Part shown: piece by piece, positions 35,880 to 46,309 of the stretch
How the letters are laid out: the number at the start of each line of letters is the position of its first letter
How positions within the stretch are numbered: the first letter of the stretch is position 1
Assembly (NCBI GenBank): GCA_947629375.1
Contig: CANRDN010000002.1
Coordinates: forward strand, 1-64,000
Direction: 5' to 3'
Length of the DNA stretch: 64,000 nucleotides
DNA from: an uncultured Bacilli bacterium
GTDB lineage: Bacteria; Bacillota_I; Bacilli_A; RF39; UBA660
The notes under the pieces: generated by a model
Told to the model about the DNA's origin: nothing
Database searches by the model: none
Seen by the model: only the letters and a program-made list of their open reading frames with translations
Translations under genes and position numbers: made by a program

Positions 35880-38036
35880 ATGAAGAAATTTTTAGTCATA
35901 ATATTTCTTTTTATTGGTCTATATTTCATTTTTGACGCTGCATATTATCGCTGGGGATTTTATATTCCAAGCAATAGAGAAATAGAAGTTATTAGTTATA
36001 CTGATGAAAATAGTATCTATATGAAAGAAAATAATAAATTTAACAAAGTCACTATAAAAGGTGTTAATGTTGGAAGTTTCTTTCCCAACCACTATATTAC
36101 GGATTATTCAGTAAGTTATGATACATATTACAAATGGCTTGAACAAATTTCGGAAATGGGAGCCAATGTAGTCCGTATTAACACGGTTTATAATGACGAT
36201 TTTTATAATGCATTTTATGATTATAATAAAGAACACAAAGAAAAATTATACTTACTTCAAGGTATTCAACTAGATAGTTATGCTTTAAATGCTAGATTTG
36301 ATGCTTATAGTGATAAGTTTTATGGTGAGTTAGTAAATCAAGCAGAAGATGCTGTAGATGTTGTTCACGGAAGAAAAAAATTAACAATGTCTAAATTTGG
36401 TGAAGGCACATATAAGAAAGATATCTCAAAATATGTTTTAGGATATATTGTAGGTAGTGAGTGGGTAGACGATACAATTGCTTATACAGACGAGATGCGA
36501 AAAGATAAAGTAGGGTTTAAAGGCGATTACTTAAAAACAAGTGAAGATGCAACTGCTTTTGAAACGATGCTTGCTAAAGTAATGGACCATATGATTGGCT
36601 ATGAAACAAGAAAATATCGTTCTCAACATGCAATTTCTTTCATCAATACTCCAGAAACTGATCCTGTAACTGTTCAACCTATAATACTAGGATCTAATGT
36701 AAGCACAGAACAGCCTGAAGATAAAGATAACCAAATTGTTGAAGAGACATTAACACCTGATACATTACAATATAGTTACCATAAAATTGTTGACTTATCT
36801 ATTGAACACATTTTAACGACAGATAATTATAAAGGATTATTTGCTTCTTACAATGTATCACCATATTATCCTGATTATTTGTCTTATGAAAAACAAAAAT
36901 ATGAAGATACATATTATTCATATTTAAAGAAACTAACTGACTACCATAAAATGCCTGTTGTCATTACTGAATTTGCCTATTCAACATCAAGAGGTGTTTC
37001 AACACATAGCGGAAATATTTACGGAGAGTTCGGTGGAATGACTGAAGAAGAACAAGGAAATGCTCTTGTTAAGACTTATCAAACCATCTTAAAATCCGGA
37101 AGTGTAGGAGGCATAATATCTTCTTGGACAGACCAATGGGATAAAAGAAGTTGGAACACAATTGAAAAAGTAACCCTTACTGAAGCAACAAGATGGGGCG
37201 ATGTTCAAACATCTAATCAAGGTGTTGGAATTTTAAGCTTTGACCCGGGAGAGAAAAAGTCAGTATGTTATGTTGATGGAGACTCTAAAGAGTGGAAAAA
37301 GAAAAATGTTATATACGATGACGATAATTATACTCTTTCAATGAAACAAGATGAAAAGTATCTTTACTTCATGATAAAGAATAAGAAAAAGACAAATTCC
37401 AAAATTTATATTCCTATCGATGTAACACCAAATAGTGGTAGTAAAAAATCAGATATAGATAATCTTACTTTTAATCGTCCAGTAGATTTTTTAGTAACAC
37501 TTGACGGTAATAAAGGTAAAATTTATGTCCAAGAATACTATAATGTTTTAGAAGCTGTAGACGGCTATGAATTAAAAAATCGTAATTCATATGTAAATCC
37601 ACCTTCAAAAGATTCAAGCAAGTTTGAAGATATTAATTTACTAATTTCTTCTTATGGTACTAGTAAATTTAGTATGTATTATAAACAATCTGTTACTTAT
37701 CCAACTGGAATTTTAAGATATGGTAATGCTAATCCGGATGCTGAAAATTATGATTCTTTGGCAGATTTTTATTCCAATGATAATATAATCGAGCTTCGTC
37801 TTCCATGGCAAATTTTAAACTTTTCTAGTCCAGCAGAGTCAAAAATTCATGATGATTATTACAAAAAATATGGCGTTGAGGACATGGAAATTGACGAAAT
37901 TTATGTAGGTGTTTCTAGCGATAAAAACATTAAATTATCAAAGTATGAGTTAGAATCTTGGCAAGATGCTGAGTATCACGAAAGATTGAAGAAATCATAT
38001 TACATTATAAAAGATTATTGGAAGGAGGTATCATAA
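35880..38036 (+). CDS. Membrane-anchored TIM-barrel glycosidase-like protein
   Basis: N-terminal TM; 'GVNVGSFFPNHYITDY..WLEQISEMGANVVRI', 'VLGYIVGSEW', 'VVITEFAYSTSRG'; beta-rich C-terminal domain. Confidence 0.65.
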   Translation: MKKFLVIIFLFIGLYFIFDAAYYRWGFYIPSNREIEVISYTDENSIYMKENNKFNKVTIKGVNVGSFFPNHYITDYSVSYDTYYKWLEQISEMGANVVRINTVYNDDFYNAFYDYNKEHKEKLYLLQGIQLDSYALNARFDAYSDKFYGELVNQAEDAVDVVHGRKKLTMSKFGEGTYKKDISKYVLGYIVGSEWVDDTIAYTDEMRKDKVGFKGDYLKTSEDATAFETMLAKVMDHMIGYETRKYRSQHAISFINTPETDPVTVQPIILGSNVSTEQPEDKDNQIVEETLTPDTLQYSYHKIVDLSIEHILTTDNYKGLFASYNVSPYYPDYLSYEKQKYEDTYYSYLKKLTDYHKMPVVITEFAYSTSRGVSTHSGNIYGEFGGMTEEEQGNALVKTYQTILKSGSVGGIISSWTDQWDKRSWNTIEKVTLTEATRWGDVQTSNQGVGILSFDPGEKKSVCYVDGDSKEWKKKNVIYDDDNYTLSMKQDEKYLYFMIKNKKKTNSKIYIPIDVTPNSGSKKSDIDNLTFNRPVDFLVTLDGNKGKIYVQEYYNVLEAVDGYELKNRNSYVNPPSKDSSKFEDINLLISSYGTSKFSMYYKQSVTYPTGILRYGNANPDAENYDSLADFYSNDNIIELRLPWQILNFSSPAESKIHDDYYKKYGVEDMEIDEIYVGVSSDKNIKLSKYELESWQDAEYHERLKKSYYIIKDYWKEVS

Positions 38037-39103
38037 TGAACTCCTTAGCTCAAAATGTCTTGTATATTTATCTATTTGTATTTATTGCAATGACCTTTTT
38101 TGACGTCGTATGTATCTTCTTTCGAAGAGCAAACGAAAAAAGATTGGAACATAAAGAGGAAAAAATAAAAAAATTAATAGAAAAAGAGGATATAAACAAA
38201 TTATCATCTAAACATTTAAAGTATTTAAAACGTCATTTAAAGAAAGTAGACACTTTTATTGCCTTTTCTAATGTACTTAAAGATATGAGTGAAGAAGATA
38301 GAAAAGTCTATTTGCCTCAATTGAAACCTATATTTTTAAAAATAGTTTCTTCTTACGAAAAAGCAGATGAAATAAAACAGACTTTTTTCGCGTATGTCTT
38401 AGCAGAATATCCATATATTTATTCTGATAGCCATAATCAAATAATTCACTATTTAATCAGTAGTACAACTTCTTCATCAATCTTTTTAAGAGAGCATGCT
38501 TTAACAGCACTTTACGGTGTTGGTAATGAAACTTACGTAAAAGAAGCACTACAAAAAATGAACTTTCTTCGTATTAAACATCATCCTAAATTGTTGACAG
38601 ATGGCTTTATGAAATTCACTGGAAATCAGGAATCTTTTGTACAAATGCTAGAAGAACTATTCCCATCTTTAGTTGAAAACTATAAAGTTGCTTGTATTAA
38701 TTATTTCAATTATAAAAAAGTTCCTTGTAAAGATTTTGTTTATGACTTATTAATTTCTAGTAATGAATCCAAGGAAGTTAGAATTGCATCTATTAGATAT
38801 TTTGGAAGTGTTAAATTAGAAAAAGCTAAAGAAAAAATGTATGAATTCTTAAAATCTGATATGAAAAATTGGGAATATGCAGCAATTAGTGCCAGTTCTT
38901 TAAAGAATTATCCTGGAAAAGATACTCTTAATAGTTTAAGAGAATCAGTTAAAAGTCGTAATTGGTATGTAAGAAGTAATTCAGCAGCTACGATTATAAA
39001 TATTGCTAATGAAAAAGAATTAGAAGAGATGTTAAAAATAGATGATCGTTATGCTCGTGATTCTTTGCACTACCAATTAAATTTAAAGGAAAAGAGGAGT
39101 TAA
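38036..39103 (+). CDS. Membrane-anchored HEAT-repeat-like protein
   Basis: N-terminal TM then alpha-helical repeats 'REHALTALYGVGNETYVKEAL', 'EVRIASIRYFGSVKLEKAKEKMYEFL', 'WYVRSNSAATIINIANEKELEEML'. Confidence 0.6.
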   Translation: MNSLAQNVLYIYLFVFIAMTFFDVVCIFFRRANEKRLEHKEEKIKKLIEKEDINKLSSKHLKYLKRHLKKVDTFIAFSNVLKDMSEEDRKVYLPQLKPIFLKIVSSYEKADEIKQTFFAYVLAEYPYIYSDSHNQIIHYLISSTTSSSIFLREHALTALYGVGNETYVKEALQKMNFLRIKHHPKLLTDGFMKFTGNQESFVQMLEELFPSLVENYKVACINYFNYKKVPCKDFVYDLLISSNESKEVRIASIRYFGSVKLEKAKEKMYEFLKSDMKNWEYAAISASSLKNYPGKDTLNSLRESVKSRNWYVRSNSAATIINIANEKELEEMLKIDDRYARDSLHYQLNLKEKRS

Positions 39104-39105
39104 AC

Positions 39106-40512
39106 ATGATAGAGGTAGTAAAAGAATTATTAAAATATGTTAGTTACTTTTTTATCTTTTATATGTTATTCTATTCAACTTTTCTTTTCATATCTGCTTT
39201 AATAGGGTCAATTAGGTTGTTCAAAAATAGATATCGTGATCGTATGCATAATACGATTAAACACGATTATTACAATCCAGTGTCTATTATTGTACCAGCA
39301 TATAATGAGGAGAAGGTTATTGTTTCCAACATTAATTCCTTATTAAATTTGAATTATCGTCTATATGAAATAATTATTGTCAATGATGGAAGTAGCGATG
39401 ATACTATTAAAACGATACTTGAAAATTTTGATTTAACAAGGGTTGATAAACCATATAACTACCAAATAAAAACTAAACCCGTAAAAGCTATTTATGAAGG
39501 AATAGTAAATAATGTTACAATAACTCTCGTCGATAAAGAAAATGGTGGAAAATCAGACTCTTTAAATACAGGAATAAATATTTCTAGATTTCCTTATTTT
39601 CTTGCTATGGATGCAGATTCTATACTACAAAAAGATTCACTAGAAAAAATGATTCAACCAGTACTAGAGTATGAAAATGTAATCGCTTGTGGAGGTTTTG
39701 TTAGATTAAGTAATGGAGTTTCGTTCGACGAAAATGGAGACATAGTTCAGACTTCGCTTCCAAGAAACCTTTTAGCATGTATGCAAGTACTTGAATATGA
39801 CCGTTCATTTTTAGCATCGAGAATATTACTCGATGAATATAATGGAAACCTTATTATATCTGGTGCATTTGGTTTGTTTCAAAAAGACATGGTAATTGCC
39901 TGTGGTGGTTATGATGTTGGAACAGTAGGTGAAGACTTTGAACTAGTTGTAAAACTACATGTGTTCTCACATCAAAATGATGTACCATATCGAATTTGTT
40001 ACGTACCAGAAGCAGTATGTTGGACACAGGCACCATCTAATTTAATAGATTTGTTAAAGCAAAGAAAAAGATGGTATTCCGGGCTAATTCAAGTTATGTG
40101 GAAATATCGTACTTTATTTTTCAATTATCACTATGGGTTCTTAAGCTATGTATCTTATTTCTATTATTTGTTCTTTGAGTTATTATCTCCAATAATTGAA
40201 GTGTTTGGTATTTTTGTAACAATAATTTCAATGTGCTTTGGACTGTTGAATGTTCCATTTATGATAATTTTCTTAATACTTTATACTTTGTTTGGATGTA
40301 TATTGTCATTAACGACTTTCTTTGCAAGAGTACACCTTGTAAATAATAAAATAAGTTTTTTAGATATTGTAAAAGCCTTTTTAGTATGTATCTTTGAAAT
40401 AACTTTTTTGAGATTTATTTTGATGGTAGGAAGATTATTTACTTTAATTACATATAATACCAGTAAAATGAGATGGGATAAGCTAAATAGGTCAAGGATT
40501 GGTGACGAATGA
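39106..40512 (+). CDS. Family 2 processive glycosyltransferase
   Basis: 'VSIIVPAYNEEKVI', 'IVNDGSSDDT', 'AMDADSIL', 'VGEDFELVVKL', 'KQRKRWYSG'; TM segments at both ends. Confidence 0.92.
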   Translation: MIEVVKELLKYVSYFFIFYMLFYSTFLFISALIGSIRLFKNRYRDRMHNTIKHDYYNPVSIIVPAYNEEKVIVSNINSLLNLNYRLYEIIIVNDGSSDDTIKTILENFDLTRVDKPYNYQIKTKPVKAIYEGIVNNVTITLVDKENGGKSDSLNTGINISRFPYFLAMDADSILQKDSLEKMIQPVLEYENVIACGGFVRLSNGVSFDENGDIVQTSLPRNLLACMQVLEYDRSFLASRILLDEYNGNLIISGAFGLFQKDMVIACGGYDVGTVGEDFELVVKLHVFSHQNDVPYRICYVPEAVCWTQAPSNLIDLLKQRKRWYSGLIQVMWKYRTLFFNYHYGFLSYVSYFYYLFFELLSPIIEVFGIFVTIISMCFGLLNVPFMIIFLILYTLFGCILSLTTFFARVHLVNNKISFLDIVKAFLVCIFEITFLRFILMVGRLFTLITYNTSKMRWDKLNRSRIGDE

Positions 40513-41333
40513 AAAAAGTAATTATTATGCTTGTAGTAGTTTTACTGTTTTTTGCTGTTTTACTTTTTATACCAGAAACTAATATTGACAAAGATGAAGA
40601 AAAAGTGAATGATGTAATAATGTATTCGTGGAACATAGATACTATTATGTCAAATCAGAAGGAATTTGAAAGAATAAAAGAAGAATACAATTTAAATATA
40701 ATTTATCAAGATTTTGATTCCAGTTTCTTTTTAGAAGAAGACAATAGTTTTATGAAATATATGGATTCTTTATCACTAGAAGTCTTTCAACTAGCAGGTG
40801 ATCCTTCTTGGGGAAAAACCGATGGATTTTTAAAAATTAAAAAACAAATAGATAGAGTATATGAGTATAATAAAAAACACAAATATAAAATAAAAGGGGT
40901 TATCTTCGATATTGAACCTTATGCAAATGAAAAAGAAGAAAATTTTTCTAATCCAGATTTTCTTATATATGTAAACGAAATTAAAAAAGCTTATCAATAT
41001 TCTAAAGAGAAAGAATTAGAAATGAGACTTTCAATTCCTTATTGGTTAGATCACATTGATTATGATTTATTAGAGCAATTAATAGAAAATACCGATGGAA
41101 TTTCAGTTATGAATTACAGTATTGATAAAACAAAGATATCAATTAAAGAAGAGTATGAACTTGCTATGAAATATAATAAAGAGATTGATACAGTTTATGA
41201 AATTAACTATGGCAAGAAAAATTATTTTGCCTCTTTAGATGATATATTAAACGATTTTGATAAATTGCAAGAAGCGTATCCTAACTTAGCAGTTTCTTAT
41301 CATCATTTAAAGTCAATCATGAATAAAAATTAA
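40509..41333 (+). CDS. Membrane-anchored TIM-barrel-like (glycosidase-like) protein
   Basis: N-terminal TM; 'IKGVIFDIEPYANEKE', 'DGISVMNYSID' resembling GH-type barrels. Confidence 0.5.
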   Translation: MKKVIIMLVVVLLFFAVLLFIPETNIDKDEEKVNDVIMYSWNIDTIMSNQKEFERIKEEYNLNIIYQDFDSSFFLEEDNSFMKYMDSLSLEVFQLAGDPSWGKTDGFLKIKKQIDRVYEYNKKHKYKIKGVIFDIEPYANEKEENFSNPDFLIYVNEIKKAYQYSKEKELEMRLSIPYWLDHIDYDLLEQLIENTDGISVMNYSIDKTKISIKEEYELAMKYNKEIDTVYEINYGKKNYFASLDDILNDFDKLQEAYPNLAVSYHHLKSIMNKN

Positions 41334-41356
41334 GAAGAGATAAATCTTCTTTTTTT
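41332..41356 (+). terminator. Intrinsic terminator
   Basis: AAGAAGA-gataaa-TCTTCTT plus T-run. Confidence 0.75.
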
Positions 41357-41387
41357 CTTATAATATCAATTGAGAAAACAATTATTC

Positions 41388-41416
41388 TTGTTTTTCTTTT
41401 TGTATACTAGTATAAT
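41388..41416 (+). promoter_or_regulatory. Putative ftsA promoter TTGTTT-N17-TATAAT
   Basis: Hexamers with 17-bp spacing, 36 nt before the ftsA ATG. Confidence 0.5.
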
Positions 41417-41440
41417 TAATTTAGGATAGTAGGTGTTAAT

Positions 41441-42691
41441 ATGAGGAATATATATACAGGTATTGACCTTGGTAGTGATAACATTAAAATAGTTGTTGCA
41501 GAGCTAGTTAAAGACAAATTTCATGTATTAGCATCAACGTCTGTTAGATCTGTAGGGATAAGAAACGGATTAGTTGTAGATCATGATATGGCACTAAAGT
41601 CATTAAACTTAGCTGTTGATGAAATAAGAAAGGTACTAGGAATAACAATTGATAGAGCCATAATAACAGTGCCTTCAAATAATAGAATGTTAAAAGTTGT
41701 ATCCGGTACTATAGATACAAATGGAGTAGTAAATGGCAAAGATATTGTTTCTGTTTTACAAATGGCTGCAACAGGACAAATAGATGAAGGCTACGAACTA
41801 GTATCAATAATTCCAATAATGTTCAACACAGAGGACAATAAATATACTAAAGAGCCAATTGGTCTTACAATGGATAAATTAACGGTTAAAGCACTTCTTG
41901 CAACGGCTCCTAAAGAGCAAATATACGATTATTTACAGGTATTTAGACACGCAGGAATCGATGTTGAAGATTTGACTTTCAACTGTATTGGTGACTATTA
42001 TGAAGCAAGAAGTAAAGAAACTGACGAAGAACTTGGTGCAATAATTAATATTGGACAAGACAAGACGGATGTTTCTATCTTTAATAAAGGTATTTTGATA
42101 AAGAATAGTGTATTTAACTTAGGAAGTAGATTTATCGATAGTGACATTTCCTATATTTATGGAACAGACTCGAATACTTCAAGAGAATTAAAAGATAAAT
42201 TCTCTTTAGCAAGTAGAAGATATGCTGATATAAATGAAGTTTTAGAGTTCGATAATGAAGATGGAGAAAAGAAATCAATCAATCAATATGAGATAACAGA
42301 AGTTGTCGAAGCAAGAATTGTTGAACTTTTAAAACTAGCCAAAAAAGAAATAAATGACTTAACAAAAAGAAAAATAAGTTATATAATTATTACAGGTGGC
42401 ATAACGGAATTAATGGGATTTAGTTATGTGGCAGAAAATATTTTAGGAATGAATGTAACAACTCTTAATATAACGACAATGGGAATAAGAAGTAATAAGT
42501 TCTCAAGTGCCATTGGTATAATTAAATACTTTCATAGCAAGATGAAGTTAAGAGAAAAAAATGTTACATTAATAGATGATGAAAAAATTCGTGAAATAGA
42601 ACAAAACAAACAGAGTATGTTAGATTTAACTGAAGATACATTTATTAGTAAAATATTTGGATATTTTGCTGATAATCAAGGAGGGAAATAA
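41441..42691 (+). CDS. ftsA: Cell division protein FtsA
   Basis: 'YTGIDLGSDNIKIVVAEL', 'GAIINIGQDKTDVSIF', 'YIIITGGITELMGF'; directly upstream of ftsZ. Confidence 0.95.
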   Translation: MRNIYTGIDLGSDNIKIVVAELVKDKFHVLASTSVRSVGIRNGLVVDHDMALKSLNLAVDEIRKVLGITIDRAIITVPSNNRMLKVVSGTIDTNGVVNGKDIVSVLQMAATGQIDEGYELVSIIPIMFNTEDNKYTKEPIGLTMDKLTVKALLATAPKEQIYDYLQVFRHAGIDVEDLTFNCIGDYYEARSKETDEELGAIINIGQDKTDVSIFNKGILIKNSVFNLGSRFIDSDISYIYGTDSNTSRELKDKFSLASRRYADINEVLEFDNEDGEKKSINQYEITEVVEARIVELLKLAKKEINDLTKRKISYIIITGGITELMGFSYVAENILGMNVTTLNITTMGIRSNKFSSAIGIIKYFHSKMKLREKNVTLIDDEKIREIEQNKQSMLDLTEDTFISKIFGYFADNQGGK

Positions 42692-43834
42692 ATGTTTGGT
42701 GGATTAGAAATGGATCAATTAGCCAAGATAAAGGTTATCGGAATTGGTGGTGGTGGAGGAAACGCCATCAATAGTATGGTCGAAACTGGAGTCAAAGGTG
42801 TAGAATTTATCGCAGCAAATACGGATTTACAAGTTTTAAATACATCCAAAGCTGATGTTAAAATTCAACTTGGAAAGACAGGATTAGGTGCTGGAGCAAA
42901 ACCTGAAATAGGTAAAGAAGCTGCTCTTGAAGCAAAAAAAGAAATTGAAGATGCCCTAAAAGATGCCGATATGGTATTTATTACTTGTGGTATGGGCGGA
43001 GGAACAGGATCAGGCGCTGCCCCAATAGTTGCAGAGATTGCCCAAGGACTTGGAGCTTTAACTGTAGCAATCGTAACAAAACCATTCACTTTTGAAGGAA
43101 GAAAAAGAATGGAAAATGCCTTAGTGGCAATCGAAGAACTTAAAAAACACGTTGATACTTTAATTGTTATTCCAAATGATAGATTAAGAGAAATCATCGA
43201 CAAGACAACTCCAATGCTTGAAGCATTTAAAGAGGTTGATAATGTATTGCGTCGTGGTGTTCAATCAATTACTGATTTAATTGCAGTTGTTGGACTTGTA
43301 AACCTAGACTTTGCCGATGTTAAGGCGGTTATGGAAAAGAGTGGAAATGCAATTATCGGTATTGGTATCGGTATGGGAGAGGAAAGAGCTATCGAAGCAG
43401 CTAAACAAGCAGTATCATCTCCACTTCTTGAAACATCAATTTCAGGAGCAACAGATGCTATTATCAATATAACTGGTGGTATGAATTTAACTTTATTTGA
43501 AGCTGAACAAGCAGCAGAAGTTGTAAGAGCAGCGGCAAATACAGATATCAATACAATATTTGGTTCAGTTATCAATGAAAACTTAACAGATGAAGTAATC
43601 GTTACTGTTATAGCAACAGGATTCGATAAGAATAAAGATAAGGATAAGGAAGCAAGTCATAAACCAGTTCCAACAAGTCATTCTCAATCAGAATTACAAC
43701 AACCGGCTATTAGAAGAACAAGACCAGAAATGTTAGAACCCGAACCACAAAAAGTGGAAAAATTAGATGATAAAGATGATGATAATGATGACAACAAGTA
43801 TGATATTCCACCATTCTTAAGACCTAATTATTAA
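42692..43834 (+). CDS. ftsZ: Cell division protein FtsZ
   Basis: '[18 protein letters not shown]', '[17 protein letters not shown]', C-terminal '[11 protein letters not shown]'. Confidence 0.99.
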   Translation: MFGGLEMDQLAKIKVIGIGGGGGNAINSMVETGVKGVEFIAANTDLQVLNTSKADVKIQLGKTGLGAGAKPEIGKEAALEAKKEIEDALKDADMVFITCGMGGGTGSGAAPIVAEIAQGLGALTVAIVTKPFTFEGRKRMENALVAIEELKKHVDTLIVIPNDRLREIIDKTTPMLEAFKEVDNVLRRGVQSITDLIAVVGLVNLDFADVKAVMEKSGNAIIGIGIGMGEERAIEAAKQAVSSPLLETSISGATDAIINITGGMNLTLFEAEQAAEVVRAAANTDINTIFGSVINENLTDEVIVTVIATGFDKNKDKDKEASHKPVPTSHSQSELQQPAIRRTRPEMLEPEPQKVEKLDDKDDDNDDNKYDIPPFLRPNY

Positions 43835-43858
43835 GAAATCGAAAGATTTCTTTTTTTT
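43833..43858 (+). terminator. Intrinsic terminator after ftsZ
   Basis: AAGAAATC-gaaa-GATTTCTT plus T-run. Confidence 0.85.
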
Positions 43859-43908
43859 ACTTTTACCTGTAAAGTTAAGAGTAAAATTGTGAATATTAGA
43901 AATAGTTG

Positions 43909-43917
43909 TGTTATAAT
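43909..43917 (+). promoter_or_regulatory. Extended -10 element TGTTATAAT
   Basis: TGnTATAAT upstream of ftsK. Confidence 0.45.
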
Positions 43918-43942
43918 TAAATTGTAGACTGGAGTGAGATTT

Positions 43943-46255
43943 ATGGCAAAAAGTAAAAGCAAAAAGAAAAAAGAGACAAAGTTAGAGGTAAGACCAGAAG
44001 TTTATGCTATAGTATTAATTCTTTTAGCTATACTTGCGTTTGGACCAGGTAAACCCCTTGGATTTATCGGACAAATGGCTAGATGTTTTGCAGTATTTTT
44101 GTTTGGAGCACTCGATTGGTTATTTATTGCAACTATTTTCTTTGTAGGATTATTTATATTATTTAAAGGTGAAGTACCATCTATATGGTCTACTAAATCG
44201 ATTGGACTTCTTATGGTTACTATAGGTGTGCTTGTCTTTGCTCATATAGGTTATATTACTGAAATAAAAGGAGCAAGTGCTATCTATAATGAAACACTTG
44301 ACGATTTAGTATCGACATTTGACTTAATTAAAGATGGAAAATCTTTTTCTGCCCCAGGTGGTGGAATAATAGGATGTACTTTTGCAGTAGCATTTAACTT
44401 GTTATTTGCACTTACTGGTACAAAAATAGTATCAGGACTTTTAATTGCTCTAGGTGCTTGTTTATTCACAGGATTCTCAATTAGAGATTTCTTAGATAAG
44501 GCAAAAGAAAAAGGAAAGTCACTAATAGCAAAGAACAAGGAAGCTAAAAATGTAGCTGAAGGAGATGCTGAAGCACTTGAGAAAAAAGATGACCAAGTTG
44601 TCGTTATTAATGATAATAACTCTCCAAAAGAGCAACCTGAACAGCCTGAAGAGGATACTAAACTTGTAATATCAAGTATCGATGAACTTAAAAAGATGGA
44701 AAAAGAAGTTAAGGAAGAGAAAGAAGAAACTATTGAAACACTTTTAACTGACGAGTATGTCGAAGAAAGTAAACCAGTAGTAAGACCTGTTAATTATAAA
44801 CTTCCAACACTATCAATCCTTAAAAATATCGATAAAAAGAAAAATCCAAATAGTCAAGTAGAGATTGAAAACAATATTGGAATAATTGAAAAGACTTTGA
44901 GAGATTTTGGAATAATGGGTAAAGTAGTTGAAGTTAATTCAGGACCTGCAGTAACGCAATATGAAATGCAACTACAAACTGGTACTAAATTAAGTAAACT
45001 TTTAAGTATCAATAAAGAAATATCTTTGGCACTTGCTAAAAAAGATGTAAGAATTGAAGCACCTATCCCTGGTAAAAACACAGTAGGTATAGAAGTTCCA
45101 AATGAAGCAGTTTCACCAGTATCACTTAAAGAAATACTTGAGCAAGTTCCACAAAATAAAGTTAATAGCAAACTTTTAGTAGCACTTGGAAAAAATATAA
45201 TGGGTAAAGCAAGATTTGCCGAAATCGATAAGACACCACACTTATTAGTAGCAGGTTCTACTGGTTCTGGTAAATCTGTATGCATTAACTGTATAATCGC
45301 ATCTATTCTAATGCGTTGTAAACCAGATGAAGTAAAACTTGTTTTGGTAGACCCTAAGAAGGTTGAACTTTCAATGTACAATGGTATTCCACATCTATTG
45401 ATGCCTGTTGTAACTGACGCTAAAAAAGCAAATGTTGCACTACAAAAAATGGTAGATGAAATGGAAAGGCGTTATGATGAACTTGAAGAGAAGAATGTGA
45501 GAAATATTGCTTCTTATAACGAGTGGGTCGATAAAGAAAATGCCGTTCGTAGTGAAGAAGATAAATTACCTAGAATGCCTTACATAGTTGTAATAGTAGA
45601 TGAGCTTGCTGACTTAATGATGGTCGCAGGAAAAGAAGTTGAAGATTCAATTATGAGAATAACACAAAAAGCTCGTGCAGCAGGAATTCACTTAATTGTA
45701 GCAACGCAAAGACCATCAACAGATGTAATCACTGGTGTTGTTAAAGCAAATATTCCATCTCGTATTTCCTTTGCTGTATCAAGTGGAATAGATTCGCGTA
45801 CAATTCTTGATGCAGTAGGTGCAGAAAAACTATTAGGAAAAGGAGATATGTTATTCTTACCGATGGGGGAATCATCACCTGAAAGAATCCAAGGAGCTTA
45901 TGTATCTGATGAGGAACTAGAAGCCTTGGTAGATTATTCAGTTAAACAACAAAAAGCTCAATACGATGAAAAGTTTATGAATCTTGAAGCTGCTAAAGAA
46001 CAAGGAAATGCTGGAGGAGCAGTCGATAGTCCAGATGAAGAATACGATGATCCACTATACGATGAGATAGTAGAATTTGTAGTTACTACTGGTAAAGCAA
46101 GTGCTTCATTACTTCAAAGAAAGTTTAAACTTGGTTACAATAGAGCAGCAAGAATTGTTGATTTACTTGAAGAAAGAGGAATAATTGGTCCACAAAATGG
46201 ATCTAAACCAAGAGAAGTTCTAGTTAAAATGGAACAAACAGAAGATGAAATGTAA
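43943..46255 (+). CDS. ftsK: DNA translocase FtsK/SpoIIIE
   Basis: N-terminal TMs; 'LLVAGSTGSGKSVCINCIIASIL'; 'ELADLMM', 'IHLIVATQRPSTDVITG'; C-terminal gamma-like winged helix. Confidence 0.97.
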   Translation: MAKSKSKKKKETKLEVRPEVYAIVLILLAILAFGPGKPLGFIGQMARCFAVFLFGALDWLFIATIFFVGLFILFKGEVPSIWSTKSIGLLMVTIGVLVFAHIGYITEIKGASAIYNETLDDLVSTFDLIKDGKSFSAPGGGIIGCTFAVAFNLLFALTGTKIVSGLLIALGACLFTGFSIRDFLDKAKEKGKSLIAKNKEAKNVAEGDAEALEKKDDQVVVINDNNSPKEQPEQPEEDTKLVISSIDELKKMEKEVKEEKEETIETLLTDEYVEESKPVVRPVNYKLPTLSILKNIDKKKNPNSQVEIENNIGIIEKTLRDFGIMGKVVEVNSGPAVTQYEMQLQTGTKLSKLLSINKEISLALAKKDVRIEAPIPGKNTVGIEVPNEAVSPVSLKEILEQVPQNKVNSKLLVALGKNIMGKARFAEIDKTPHLLVAGSTGSGKSVCINCIIASILMRCKPDEVKLVLVDPKKVELSMYNGIPHLLMPVVTDAKKANVALQKMVDEMERRYDELEEKNVRNIASYNEWVDKENAVRSEEDKLPRMPYIVVIVDELADLMMVAGKEVEDSIMRITQKARAAGIHLIVATQRPSTDVITGVVKANIPSRISFAVSSGIDSRTILDAVGAEKLLGKGDMLFLPMGESSPERIQGAYVSDEELEALVDYSVKQQKAQYDEKFMNLEAAKEQGNAGGAVDSPDEEYDDPLYDEIVEFVVTTGKASASLLQRKFKLGYNRAARIVDLLEERGIIGPQNGSKPREVLVKMEQTEDEM

Positions 46256-46260
46256 AAAAT

Positions 46261-46290
46261 AGAGCTAATTTAATTTCATTAGCTCTTTTC
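46261..46290 (+). terminator. Intrinsic terminator
   Basis: AGAGCTAAT-...-ATTAGCTCT plus TTT. Confidence 0.75.
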
Positions 46291-46309
46291 TTAAAGGAGG
46301 AATTATTAT

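Noticed and set aside
44854-45381. 175-aa minus-strand ORF antisense to ftsK, and many similar antisense ORFs (e.g. 2574-2888, 1295-1552, 42865-43203)
   Set aside because: They lie opposite strongly conserved genes, lack RBS and recognisable domains, and are expected by-products of codon bias in an AT-rich genome
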